Source of the DNA: Seiridium cupressi
Lineage: Eukaryota > Ascomycota > Sordariomycetes > Amphisphaeriales > Sporocadaceae
Length of the DNA: 64,000 nt
Reading direction: 5' to 3'
Assembly (NCBI GenBank): GCA_036674765.1
Contig: JARVKI010000028.1
Span: 186,001 to 250,000 of the forward strand
In this document: positions 10,517 to 23,000 of the stretch, one piece after another
How positions within the stretch are numbered: the first letter of the stretch is position 1
Layout of the letters: each line of letters opens with the position of its first letter
Position numbers and translations under genes: made by a program
The notes under the pieces: model-generated
What the model was told of the DNA's origin: nothing
Seen by the model: the letters and a program-made list of their open reading frames with translations, nothing else
Databases searched by the model: none

Positions 10517-11764
10517 TTTCGCCTCTTGTTGCAGTCGCTCGGAAACCTATGGCGTCTGGAGTGGTTGAAGCTGAGACGGCAGACTGCAGACTGGGAATTT
10601 GGTGTAGAGGCCTGTTGTGGGCTGAGCTTCTAGAGTTATGACGACACGATGCCAAGGAAAACCTGAAGACAGGCACGCACGGCACGACACACCGCGGGGT
10701 CCGTACATTTAGGGTCATAAGGCAAGTACTTGTAGTTACGTACCCAGCTAATGTAGAGCTGCTAGCAGACTGCAGGAAGGCAGGTGCACGGACTGCGTTC
10801 GGGACGCGTAGAGACCATCCATTGCATACATGTAGGTACCTAGCCACCGGTACACATACCGGGACTCCCTGTATAATAATAGCATCTTGCCCTAATTAAT
10901 AACACGGAAATTATAAGACTTAAATAATTGGGCTTATTATATATTATCAGTATTTGTTGAGAAAATACCCGTGCTAGTAGATACTATTTCGAAACGCCAA
11001 TGCAAATACATAGTTTAGTTTGAAGAAATAGTTTCCGCCATAAACTCTACGACTAAACTACCCATGGTTACTCTATGGAGTGAATACATCCATTCCGTGC
11101 CGCGGGCCGGGAGAACGCAGAACGCAGAACAAATCAAAGCAAACAAGCCTACGTACTGAGACGCCCTTGTATACTATTGGCCAATTGCGTTTGCAAGGTC
11201 GCATCTGTCTGGCTGGCAACGGTGTTGGTGATTGGTAGCTTGTCTGGTGATGGCACTGCTATGCGCCGTTCAATCGACAGATGCGGGCCACTGTGGGTTG
11301 GTACTGCATCTTAGACTTTGTCTTAGGACCACTAATGTATGGTTTCCCCAAGCCCTGGCTCCAGTGTAACTGGCCGCCTCCTGGCCCCAAGCCAAGTTGA
11401 CCCGAGCTCACCTTGTCGAGGATCACATTTGATGTCGCAAACCTCGAGGCTTCCATCTGAGGCCTGCTGACCATCACCATCTCACTACCCTTTTCATTAT
11501 TTTCCCTTTATTCGATTAATGGAACTGCTGAGATTACTCTTCTTTGAGCTGCGCCATTGAGGCTACTGTTTTATCTTGGAAGCTAAAGAAGCAGCGAGAC
11601 ACTTTCTCAACTTCTACAGCTTACTTCCTGCCTGCCCTCCCCCTTCGATCGCAAAACCAAGCATCGCAATGCTTATCACGATCCCGACGATACCTCGAGC
11701 GGTCGCATAAAGCTTGGGTCTCCGCGATTTAACACTCACCCATCCCACCGAAGAATGTGCAAAC
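10517..11764. other. Divergent promoter region between the UsgS-like gene and INP1
   Basis: About 1.25 kb. The part at 10865-11010 is clearly AT-rich (TAATTAATAAC, TTATTATATATTATC), while the flanks are ordinary. This could be an AT-rich spacer or a short relic of a repeat altered by repeat-induced point mutation; there is no terminal repeat to prove it. A pyrimidine-rich stretch at 11490-11520 precedes the INP1 leader. Confidence 0.5.
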
Positions 11765-14297
11765 ATGGAGGCTCCGAGTTCTATGAGTATTCGGTTGCCG
11801 CGGCCTCGACGCGTCGCAACTGAACCACCGCCCTTCCAGCCTCTGCAAAGGTCGCTCTCCGTCTCTTCCACATCATCGCGGCCCGGTACTCTTGGAGCTT
11901 CGAGACTACCGGATGAATCCATCGAGACCTTATATAATCACCCGTCCGTCAAGATCATAGCATTCACCTCGAGCCAACGAACTCTTGGGGGCTCCGACTT
12001 CCTTGCCGAGCCTAAACCCGGCTCTCTGTCCCCATACTCACAATTGGAAAGGACCATCGCTGTCGGTATGTTCAACTCTCGAACAGGCACCCTCGCGGCG
12101 CAAGACTGCAATCCAGGATCGCTAATGACGCCATCTTTTAGGTCCCTTCCGTATCTACCGCGCCCCGGGGTCTGTTGCATTTTTGAGTTGCGGCTCGGCC
12201 CTACAACCTATACTCCCCAAGTCCCAATGCTGGTGTATTGATGAGGCCGACAGCCGTTTCGTCCTTCAAATTCGCCGTCCGCAATATTGGCGAATAGAAG
12301 TTCCTCTTTCAGACCCCGAAGATGTGCATCGCGCTTTGATCTTGAGAGAGGTTTTTGATAGCATCTTGCTGTTCGAGAAGACGGAATGCCCGTTCGAAAG
12401 GAGTTTCACTGTTGCATTGCCCGAAAGACCGCAGACACCAGTGAAGAAAAAGCCATGGACCCCCGTTGGGAAGAACTTGATTTCATCGCCTTTTTTGGTG
12501 GCGGATGCCTCACCTACTCCACCAGCGCCTGAGATTGTCATGGCGAAGAGGCGCAGAAAGACGGATGTTTCCAAACAAGAGAGCGAGGTTGTAGTTGAAG
12601 CGCGGATTGGCAATGTTGCAGACTCGAATTCGGCTGCCGATACGACAGAAATAGAAACGGACCACCCTCATGCAATTTCTGAAAAAGCGGCCATATTTAC
12701 AGAGAACGCGGCAGCGAAATCAGAAGCAAGTGCAGATCCTGTGGCAATGGCACAGGGAGATTTGGAAAAGAGCAGTGAACCACCAAATAAAACACAGCCG
12801 GTACAGCACATCACACCAGGAACCACACTCATGCCAGTATCCTCAGAGCGCAAAGCACAACATGAGAATGAGGTTCAGCCTGAGGTACAACATATCCCAG
12901 AATTTTCCAAGGAGCCTAATCTTGTTGTACCAGCTGTCTCTCGGGGCTCAGTCACGAACATTCCTGCAAAGGCTCATGATGTTTCTCCAGCACCAATTCG
13001 GCCCACAGCAAGCCTTCCAGCATGCGCAGAGCCCCCCAAGCCTTATCCAGACGAGACGGAGGCTCTAGTTGCCGAGCGGGAAACTTCCTCTTCTCACATT
13101 GGATCCTCCAATCTACCGCCGTCCCTTTCGCCTCCCGCCCGGGTCCGTGAGGTTGAGAAGCCGGAAGCATCGTTGGCGAGTCCCAATGAAGGAAGTAACC
13201 CCCCTGCGGAAGAGGTTATTGAGGATACCAAGGACGACGGTCCACGTTCCTTCGAAGGCGCTGGTAGCGTCGGCGCTGTGAGTTTAAAGAAGAAACGGAT
13301 AAGCCGAATTTTGGCAGGACGCTCCGTGACTTTACCACCACAACTCACGCTCGTGACTTCTCCACCATCCAAACCCGCTCAGCATTCGACGATCAAGGAA
13401 CCACAGGCCACGCCGCCTCCTCCACCACCGATAGAGTTCTTTGAACCGGTACCAGAAGCGGCCTCTCCAAATGGCTCCACGGACTCATTTCATAGTGTTC
13501 AATCTTGGCATAGCCCAATTACTCCAATCCCGCCTTCTCCGCCGTCCTCTTCACATTCTCCGCCGCCGTTCCCGTATCCACACGACAATATCGTTCTCCC
13601 CACCAAGGGCATGCGGAACATGTCAAGCGCCAACGTTACGCCCACCACAGATACAACACTCGTACCGAGTTCAGCTGGAGCTACAGTTCATGCTCTCGAT
13701 ACAGACTCGCCATCGTTTCTTTCCCCCGCCGACAACTTCAAGGATACGAGTCACAACCTCTCACGACCAGTCGAAGCAACGGCTAGTTCATCTGCGATAC
13801 CAGAGCGGCCGGGACTACAACATCGTCCGCGAACTACCAATATGTCGATTAGCAGACGCGCGCTTTCGCCACTACCACCAGCAGCTAATCTCTTTTCGCC
13901 AACTGTACGGCAGCCGCCAGCAAACCGGTTAACAGCCGTACGAAACCTGCCCAGTGCCATTATCCACAAGACTGTCGAGATCCTCCTATCTCCACCCAGT
14001 CACCTTGTCAATCTCATGCTTAAAGTCGCCGCTAAGATCGCGGCTGGAGAATGGAGAGGGTTGGTTCTTGGCTTGGGAGAGGGCGGCGAGAGTATTCCAG
14101 TTCATTGGGACTATTCTGATGGTGAGTTGAGCTCTTGGGAAGACGACGATGACTATAAATTCTCAATCGGCCGGCTCGCGAAGACACAGTCCGCAAGCAG
14201 TAATGCATCCCAGGAGTACGCAGATCTGCAGTCGAATGCTTCCGTTGATGAGAACAAGAACGAGAATGAGAACGACCGTAGCTGGGAAGTTGATTGA
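11765..14297 (+). CDS. INP1: Inheritance of peroxisomes protein 1 (Inp1)
   Basis: Peripheral peroxisomal membrane protein that tethers peroxisomes to the cell cortex so that they are retained and shared between cells. Two exons, 11765-12065 and 12142-14297, join in frame to give 818 residues. The conserved Inp1 domain is at about residues 45-185: ESIETLYNHPSVKIIAF, SPYSQLERTIAVG, GPFRIYRAPGSVAFLSCGSA, LQPILPKSQCWCIDE, RIEVPLSDPEDVHRALILRE, ILLFEKTECPFERSF and ALPERPQTPVKKKPW. The rest, up to about residue 705, is Pro/Ser-rich and looks disordered. A conserved C-terminal segment (NLPSAIIHKTVEILLSPPSH and GEWRGLVLGLGEG) ends the protein before an acidic tail. The start at 11765 (MEAPSSMSIRLPRPRR) gives the usual short basic N-terminus. 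The family call rests on the domain blocks and is strong. Confidence 0.9.
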
Positions 14298-17200
14298 TAG
14301 CCTGAGGTGGGCCTCGAGTCATGATGCGCTGATTTGCCAACGCACGATTGAGGAATCTGTACCATCACCTGTATTGAGCGATGTCTCCCTTTGATTTGAA
14401 TTTTGATGTATTAATGTTGGAGTTTGGGACGACTGGCAATGGATACCACCACTACATTCAGAGTTGTTATCATTGAATTTTGCAAGCGGAGTTGGATATG
14501 GTAAACTTCTACCAGGGATTGACATCTTGCTCTTTGCATTTTGAGATTATGTCTGCATGAATACGAGGTATTAGATGATATACGGTACGGTCAGGTCCAT
14601 GCCTGCTTGGAGAAGGCAGCTAACACGACTTTGAGGACTTGGATGGCTTTCCACCAGAGTACTACTATATAGAGGGGTTTCCAAGTTTCCCTAATACTTC
14701 CCCATAATCAATAACATGAAGCATCCGTTGTGGTTGATAACTCAATATTGGCATCCCTGTTGGGGGGCAAATGCGTTAGGAATACCAGAAGAGCACCCGG
14801 AGGTTCGCCACTTTAAAATTGAATAGGTTCTGGAGTTTTGATGAGCTCTTTTACTAAAATGTTGTCAGAGCTAGCCAACTGGGACATAATGTAGCGTTCT
14901 GCTGGTATGCATATAGAAGAATTACTGGTATTGACAATAATGGCTTCGCTGCCTAACGAAACCATCGAGGCGCAATTCTATACTTCATGGAGGACCTGGT
15001 CAACGCCGAATCACTGACTTGGGTTGTATTTAGGTGCGCTGGATCTTGACCGAGGCTGTTGTTGCGTGACTGGTGGCGTCAAAATATGTGTATGTAGCGA
15101 ACTGCTCTCTACTGTCCACTGGACTACAAGCGCCACTATCACGGTTTTGGGCTGCTCACCGGTACACAGTTTCTGGAGGTGAAGAGCGTGTGTGTTCAAG
15201 CCCACCAGCCTTCGCTCCATGGTTGTGATAAACTCACACTGTAGACCATCTAGCTGGCAGTGGCAGAACTGTGAGAAAAATTACGGGATTGGACGCCTAA
15301 AGAGCAACCCCGACGCACTTTTTTCGATCCGACCATACCGTTACCGCTTTCCCGTCATATAAAGTAGGATATTTCTGCGGGCGAGTTCGTTCAAGGTGAG
15401 GATTAGACAACTCCGGGGTATTTGGTCTGTCTGGACTGGCGGCCATCTCAATACTTCTAGAGACGTACCCGAAGTGAACAGAGACGGTATACTGAGCCCA
15501 TAAATGTTCTATATTCCTAAGCAAGAATATTTTGAGCGATATCGAGAGGGCGGAATGTTGTTTCGCGGTTAAAATAGTCCAATTTACGCCTGTCTTGAGA
15601 GAAACTTGTTAACTCTTTAGGGGGTGTCAAGTAGGGCCAGCTTGGTTGGTTCGTTTCGCATTGTTGATGCTTCCCAAGTCCAGCATTTTCTTGTAGTATT
15701 GCCTTTTTCAGGCTCACATCGACAGAGCGTCAGGTCGGGTTGTGATCGATCAAGGTAGAGAAAAAGCAGACGTTGACGTTCGCAGTGGTTAGGTACGGCG
15801 AGCCTCGAGGCGGTCCCTTTCGAAGAGATCGATCCAAGCACGACATTGGTTACTAAGAATGGTGGTCATCTTTGTCTGATGGGGATTCGAGTCGGTCTTA
15901 ACGAGTGGTTTTGTCGTTGAAGCTTACTGTTCAACAATAGAAACAGATGTGCTTGGTTGGAATTACGGCATCAAGAAACATCTAGGTGGAGCCTGCGGGG
16001 AGGCTCTTCTGGAAAGAATGAATCCTTCCCCAAAATAAACACGACAAACGAGGGGGGTTGCAGAACTATAGGATCGTCCTGGAGACCAAGGCGCCCTGGT
16101 TCCCACGAGGCAAAGGATTTCTGCATTGTGTCTCTGTTCCGGATACGCATGGAATTGCAAGCATCGAGCACAATAGGCACGGACGAATGTATGGGTGCCT
16201 AGATATTACGGTCAAGCTTTAAAGAGCATTTCTTGATCCGGACGACAGTGGGTTGCCCGCTTCGATGCTCACCCGCTGAACCACTAGAAATTCAAGCCGG
16301 ACAACAGATTGATCGCCGTAGCATCGTCCAGCTCATTTGCTCCTGGACAGCCGCAGGACAAAAATAGCCTATGGACAATCTTTCCCATGTCTCCCAGAGC
16401 CACTAAAGAACAGTAGCAGCTGCGATCTCTATCTTTAAGGAAATGAGCATACTCCAAACCAGACCACTTTTTTCCCCCGTAACCCCTGCTTATGATAGTG
16501 ATTGTTACTATTTCAAACTTGGGCGCCAGTGCTTGGGCCTCTCCCGCCGTGCCATCCCGCGGGTTGTTAAGGCTAGCAATTTAGTTGAGGCGTCGCCAGT
16601 ATAGCAGAACAGAGAGAGTTGGAAAGGCGGCCGGCATGACGGTACGGGCACGAGCGATAGCAGGGTCAAGACTATCCGCAGTGGGTTCATTTCTTTTGCA
16701 CAAACCGGTCCCGAATTGTTGTTTTTGGACAGTGAAGGAATCAGGGGCTTGCTGTTCCGAGTTAGTGGCAGCTGCTTGCCCTAGTTGGCACCGTTGTCAA
16801 ACCGGGCCTGACGTTCCTTCCCGTGGGTCAATGCATCAAGCGCATACAGGATCACACGGCGACTTTGCCCATGGCCGTGGGTTGCGTTGCTGTGCAATTC
16901 GGAACGAGACAGAGTATGGTGTGGGGACTGGGGGTCGGGTCAGATTTGCCTGAGCCGGTGACATAGATAGCCTATCTGGTTTACGAATGACGCCGGAGGT
17001 TGAGGGTGGTGAGCGAGCGTGCAGGCGTACAAATAAGTACATGTATGGGTGGGTGTTGATCAAGACGAGGCCGAGTCGGTGGCTCAAGCGCCGAAGAGAA
17101 TAAATTGCCTGTTTGCTTGCTCCGTAAGTGCCAAGGCCTCCATGTAGTGCTAGTAGCCATCGATCCCTGCAGGAGCTGAGCTCGTCTCCACAGCCCAGCT

Positions 17201-18965
17201 CCACCCTGCTGTTTCTATTTTCGTTCCTCGCTTCAGATCATACCCAGATGGGCATCCCTCGTACCCAATACAGACGCGGAGTACATCTGCTGCTTATGAG
17301 CAAACCCTTCGCGACTGAGATTTTGCAGTGCAAAACCCCGGCCCGGCGTGTGGCGTACGGGGGCTTCGCTGCACGATACCCGCGGCCATCGCTCGTCATC
17401 CGTCACACGCAAGCGCTTACATGGCGGAAGAGCCATACTGGGAGAATCTTGGTCGGAATCCCACATCAGTATCTGGTTATGTGTGGTTGCAGTGTCCTTG
17501 GGCCGCAGATATGTCTTGCCTCACCTCGCCTTGCCTTGTCGTACCCGCGGCCAGTGGCCGATTCTATGCGCTGCAGAAGCTTGAGTCGAGGGGTACAGGC
17601 CCCTCGGTCTTGTATCATCATTACATGCCCATTTGAGCAGTGTTCGATTGTATCTTGCTATCTGTCGTCTAACCGTCAGCCCGGCCGACGTGCCTGGTGG
17701 GGTTTACATTCAAGGTACCAATGATCTGATAGCGCGCTCTCTCGAGAGTCAGGAGGGCTTGAACCAAGCCTCGTTGGGCTATAGTGCACTTTTCCCCTTG
17801 GCCATGTCCAGTTCGTGATGATTTGTTTCAGCACCATCACGACATGTCTTCCCTGAAGCCCCACCGCTTCGGTCCCGTGAACTCCGTTTACCTTACTCAG
17901 CACATGGAGACAAACTTGACGCCCAAGAGGGGGATTTGATGGTTCACCATCTGCACTATTCTGGCGGCTTGTTTGATGTTTCGTCACAAGTGTCTTTGCC
18001 CCGTGCTTCAAATCCTTGGCGGTCTTGGCTGATCTGCCCTGTCCGTCCGCCTGGGAGCTCCCCAAGCACTGCCCCCAGGGATCACCATCCTTCCGAACCG
18101 AGCCATTTCGTCTAGGTATTCTCGAAGTATTAGCTCGTCTGCCATTTGCCATGTGAGGCGAAGCTGTCATTACGGTATAGCACTTTTGCAAGGGGTTCTG
18201 CCAAGGTCGGAAGTGGGTGCTGCTACCGCTGCAGCCAGGTGTGACGGGTAATTTGCTGCGTATCTGTTGGACAACCAGCCCCTGGCTAGTCATTCACTCC
18301 GAACGAGGAAGCAAAAGCAACACTGCATATGCTTCATCTTTTTTGCATAGTGTGCAGGGGGGTCAAGCCATTCAACCTCTACTTGGACCCGACATGAATG
18401 GCTCGACCGCTTTGTCCTCCTAACCTTACAGCCTAGTGCTAGACATTGTTATCTATCACCCACGCCTGCGCTCGTCATTTTGAGCCTCAGAAGTTGGCAT
18501 CGGGTGGATATCACATTGTTCGGCCACTACAGTCCCGGCACAACTCGGCCATTCCTGGGAGCACCCAAGCCGCGTCAAGAATATCGGCGGCGGTGTGTGG
18601 TCGTGCCACTTCTTAGTCTTACTCGAGCCCCATCGCAAATCCGCTATTCCTTCCCTCGTTCACGAGACACGCGGGAGACCCGTCCTCTAGCAACTATCTT
18701 AGGAAAGAACAACGCAATTACTCGGCAGCAGCATTAACAGATCATATCGTGGCCTGACAGCATCATCGTATCGCACATCTTGTTGTGCGGCTTAAGCACT
18801 AAGCTTAGGATTGGTGGCTTTGACCAATCTCATCCTCCTTTCGCCGACAAGCCGAATACGTCCAACTCAACTTATTCGGCTCCGTCCTCCATCTGTGGAA
18901 AACTCTAGACCTGGGAGCCTCTTGCCTCTCCTTTGTGGGTTATGTAGAAGACAGAAACATTCACC
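14298..18965. other. Gene-poor region (4.7 kb) before the Q-rich ORF
   Basis: No gene is recognised. Open frames of 198 codons at 17128-17724 (+) and 205 codons at 17676-18293 (-) lack family features, have biased Cys/Arg/Ser composition typical of chance frames, and overlap each other. No tRNA, terminal repeat or transposase was seen. Base composition is ordinary and not AT-rich, so it does not look like RIP-degraded transposon DNA. Its size suits an extended upstream control region or long leader for the ORF at 18966, or a non-coding RNA. Confidence 0.5.
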
Positions 18966-20093
18966 ATGAGTCAACGACAAAGTCAAGTCCTTCCCAGTGA
19001 ACGGAACCCCGTTACCAGACCACAGATATTTGTGCACCTCGAATTTGGTTTATCATGGTCACAACGCCACACGCCACGGACGCACGCCGTCACTTACACG
19101 TCGCGCAACCTGCGGGATTCGAGGTCTCGCAACAGCTTCCCACGCCAGCTACCTCCGCCAAATGCAAACTTCCTAACCGCAGACAGCCTCCAACATCGAT
19201 CCTGGGAGCCGCAAGATCGTACAAGTCGTCAGTACCACCACCAGCAGCAACAGTACCATCGTCAGCTGCAAGAGCAACATCATCGTTCTGGAAACCGTGA
19301 TCGGGCCTCGGAGCAACATCTTTCGCGGCCACAGCAGACTCACGAACAGAGACATGAACGGAGGCAGTCAAGGAGCGAATCTCGAGGTCTATCTCATGAG
19401 CGTGGACAATCCGCCCCGCCACCATTTCATGATAGCCCGTGGGATGCTGAGCCGGGACCTTCAGCATCGTTATTTCCAGCGGCGGCTCCGACAAGCGTAG
19501 AGCAGCAACAACCACCATCGCAACGGCAGCGAGAACAGCAGACACAACAACAGGCACGGGTATGGAAGCCGCTGCCGGCAGAGCCAAGTCAGTTCCGGCT
19601 CGGAGAAGATGACATGCCTTGGTCGGCTTGGGCGTGGCCGGCAGATCATTACGAACGGTCACGGGGTAGCGAGGATCAGGAGGACGAATCGACGTATGCA
19701 AATCAACCAACCACTGTCGCCATATCACCACACAACCAGCGCACTGATGATCCAGAGAGGGTCAGAGAGCTTGAGTCTCTCTCGGCGGCCATGGTCACTG
19801 TTGACAATGGGTTCGAGAATCAGTGGTGGTATCAGGGGCCGAGAGAAACCACAGCTGGGTGGCCGAGAGACCAAGAGGAACCTCCGAGGCTTAGTATGGC
19901 GGATGCTCTACTCCTTTCTGCCGCCGAGCCCCCAGTCAGTGCACCTCCACATGGGTGGTATGCTCCATCTTTCGACGACCGTTCATCTTACCTCGACATT
20001 GTCTCGCCCATTTCGACGGCCAGTCCAGCGAGACCTCTTCAACGATCTATGACCACTAGGTCTGAGGAACTATTCATCACGAGTGCGAGGTGA
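18966..20093 (+). CDS. Q/R/S-rich orphan protein with Trp-rich C-terminal half
   Basis: I do not recognise the family. It is one uninterrupted ORF of 375 codons starting at an ATG in good context (TTCACCATGAG). Residues 1-210 are rich in Gln, Arg, His, Ser and Pro, with clusters such as HHQQQQYHRQLQEQHH and EQQTQQQARVW, and look disordered. Residues 195-345 are different: several Trp-containing stretches (DDMPWSAWAWPADHYE, NGFENQWWYQG, PHGWYAPSFDD) separated by acidic segments, which suggests a short conserved functional region. A Ser/Thr/Arg-rich tail ends it. No transmembrane helix, signal peptide or DNA-binding fold is visible. It is the only convincing ORF in 12 kb. The composition would suit a transcriptional cofactor or an assembly-prone regulatory protein; this is inference only. 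An intronless spurious ORF of this length is unlikely but not impossible. Confidence 0.65.
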   Translation: MSQRQSQVLPSERNPVTRPQIFVHLEFGLSWSQRHTPRTHAVTYTSRNLRDSRSRNSFPRQLPPPNANFLTADSLQHRSWEPQDRTSRQYHHQQQQYHRQLQEQHHRSGNRDRASEQHLSRPQQTHEQRHERRQSRSESRGLSHERGQSAPPPFHDSPWDAEPGPSASLFPAAAPTSVEQQQPPSQRQREQQTQQQARVWKPLPAEPSQFRLGEDDMPWSAWAWPADHYERSRGSEDQEDESTYANQPTTVAISPHNQRTDDPERVRELESLSAAMVTVDNGFENQWWYQGPRETTAGWPRDQEEPPRLSMADALLLSAAEPPVSAPPHGWYAPSFDDRSSYLDIVSPISTASPARPLQRSMTTRSEELFITSAR

Positions 20094-23000
20094 TCATACT
20101 GGTTTCACCGTCAACCAAGGTAGACACGTGGACATGATAGGATCGAGGAGTTAATTATTGGGAAAACGGCACTCAAAATACTGTTGAGGACATGTAGATG
20201 GCAATCTAGACACTTTTGAGGCCACGTTCTCAGTGTCCCTGGACAAACGGCTTTGGTTTAGGTGGGAATAGTTCATGGGCATATCGAAGCGTCTATCACG
20301 GCCTGTATTTTATCGATGGGAGATGCGGCCGGAATAATATCCCCCAACGGCACTGAAATCAAATTTCAGCGGGCACTTGAGCCTGTTGTTGTACATTTAA
20401 TCTTGTATTTGGCACATTCAAATGGCTTCACCATCAACGATACGTGTGATGATACTGATACTGGTTTCCTCGCCGCATCTTGCCATCACATCCCAGACGG
20501 TCAGCACGGGGACCATTCGACCAAGTGGCTTCCACGCCGTACGCGTGGAGTAAACTGGATTAGGCCATAATGGCGCCCCGTGCCGCACCAGTGGATCAGA
20601 AAACATGTTGTACTTTGGAGCTGCTGACCTCCGTAATCCGCTACCTCGATACAGTTACATCACAACATCTTGCAGCATGGACCCGATAGGCAAGGGAGTA
20701 GCCCGACCGACATGGGTTGTCGTGACGCATGGACTCGCTACTCGCTCCCATGAGGAAACGAAGCGAAATTGCGCTCTTCTGTTATTACGTAGCGGTACTG
20801 AATCGTCGAAGACTACATGGGGGCGATTTCCTCTGGCTTTTTCCGGCAGCTAGTAGTAGTATATACAAAATGTCATGAAAATACTGGATGGCTTTACTGT
20901 ACTGCTGCTACTACTTTATGAGCATTTGAAATCGACCATAAGATATCCAAGATCATAATGGTCTCCAATATGTTACGAACACCTGCACAGCACGAGGGTT
21001 GGGTTTTATTCTTATTAGTAACACTGTAGATCTTGAGGTGTGTTGTGACCCCGAATTCGTGTGTGGACAGTATAATTTCTTCCCATTCTGTAATAGTCGG
21101 TCACTTTCTTTTTTTTCTTTAGCCTACTATGCTGTCTCTACGGAGAAGACATGGACACAGATAACTAGGTTTCAAAGGGCGCTACTAAGCGAGAGCCGCA
21201 CAATTTTACTGGCATTTACTACTTACTATAGCTTGCAACCCCCATGTCGATTCACAGCAGGGGAGAAATACACCCGGCCTGCGCCGCCCACAAGCAAATG
21301 TTTCATTTATATTTCTGTAACTGGAGTTTTCTGACAGCTCGTAGATGCAAGCTTGTTCGCGGTCACTCTCACCACTCCGGACGGACAACCCCCGGTGATG
21401 GACCCCCTTGGGGCTGCATGGTGTTTCATGTTTCGTCTGAACAGTGCGTTTGAGCGGTAAGACTCGACGGGAACAAACGTTGGGCGGTATGACATGACTC
21501 ATCAGCACAAAGGACCCTGCAAGTATCGCAAACCGATCGCCTTTTGGACTGATTGATGGCTGTTAGTTGAATGTTACTTTGGACGATCTCTCCGTCCGGG
21601 GGTTCAGGACAGGGACCCCGAAAAAAAAAGCACCGACAACAAGCCCGATTCGACGAGACATCCGAGGCGGCCCTAGGTACCCACAGAGCGGGCCTATTCG
21701 GGTCGTGCAGCGAGTGCAATTTGCCTGGTCTATACAGTTTTCTAGATACGCCTGTCTGGGTGCTCGTCGCAACCCACTATAGATAACACGAGAGCCTCTC
21801 AAAATATGTACTGTACTGTGTATACTCGGACATTACAGGGGGCCGACGAGGAAAAGTGGGCAAGATCGGGACAATACTCGCACCTTTCACCCCACTGCGG
21901 TCATATGTTCTGGAAAACATGGGTTCTTTTCTTCTAGCGTGTGACGATACCTGGTCGCATCGAAACCTCCCGGGGCCTCTGGCACGCGCTCAGGTCTGCC
22001 GGTCAACACCTACGTTAAACCTCATACGCAACTGTCCTCGCAGCCAGGACATGCCACAGCGAGACGTCTTTCCATCAGCCACACACGATAGGTAGCCTAA
22101 TGCTACCGGCCAACACTGCAGAGCTTCATTGGCCAGATTCGCCCAGCCCCTGTCGCGAGGTACATCAGGCAATCATGATATGAGGCTGAAAGGGGATGAG
22201 GTGGGAGGAGCAGCCATTCCCAACGTTGCACCAGATGCACAAGACCCCGGACGGCACTGGTAGGGCGAGAGAAAACTGTAAATCAGTCGACGCCGGCCAA
22301 CCAGAGAAACTCTGGCAGACTGATGTGATAAGGCTGTACGTCGCCAGTCGGGGCTTGAGAGAAACATCCATGGATGCCGGGGGTATTTGTGCGGAACCAA
22401 ATGAGATTTGTCGCCCCCCGCGTTTCCAGCCAGTTGTCATCAGAACAGACTCACATGCGCTGCAGGCCTTGTTGCTATTTTGGGACATCCTGGAGATCTA
22501 CAAGTGATCGACCCCATCCCTGCACCAGTTTCCAGTCTGACAGACAAGAAAGGGCGCAGATATTCATCTGAAGACTTGCATTTCTGCTCGAACGTCTTCT
22601 ATGTATTGAGATGAACCCGTCCCACGCCATCCACAACGGAGCACCCCTGACCACCATGCAAGCAAGGCCTTGCTTCGCCTAAGCACAACGCACTCTTGCC
22701 GGTCGTGCCGGACCACCATACCGGACGCGTGTTGGCAAATCGGGAAATGAAGTGCTTCAGCTGAGATTCGCGATCTTGAAAGAAACAAGAAAACTGCCGG
22801 ACCGCCTGGTGTGCCCATGTCAGACTCTCCAAAGCTTCGATGCCTGGAACATGTCGTCTTACGGCGCACCCACCTCGAATGCAAGGTGACATCGAGTCTC
22901 GTCATGATACCAGGACGGCGCTTCTCCAAGGGATAGCCTGCATATTCTTGCTGCAGTGGTAAACACCGCCCGCTCGGTGTTTCCCACGATATCTCCAAGA

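Noticed and set aside
17128..18293. Overlapping open frames of 198 codons (+) and 205 codons (-)
   Set aside because: They overlap on opposite strands, have Cys/Arg/Ser-rich chance-like composition, no family motif and no sensible promoter or splice context.
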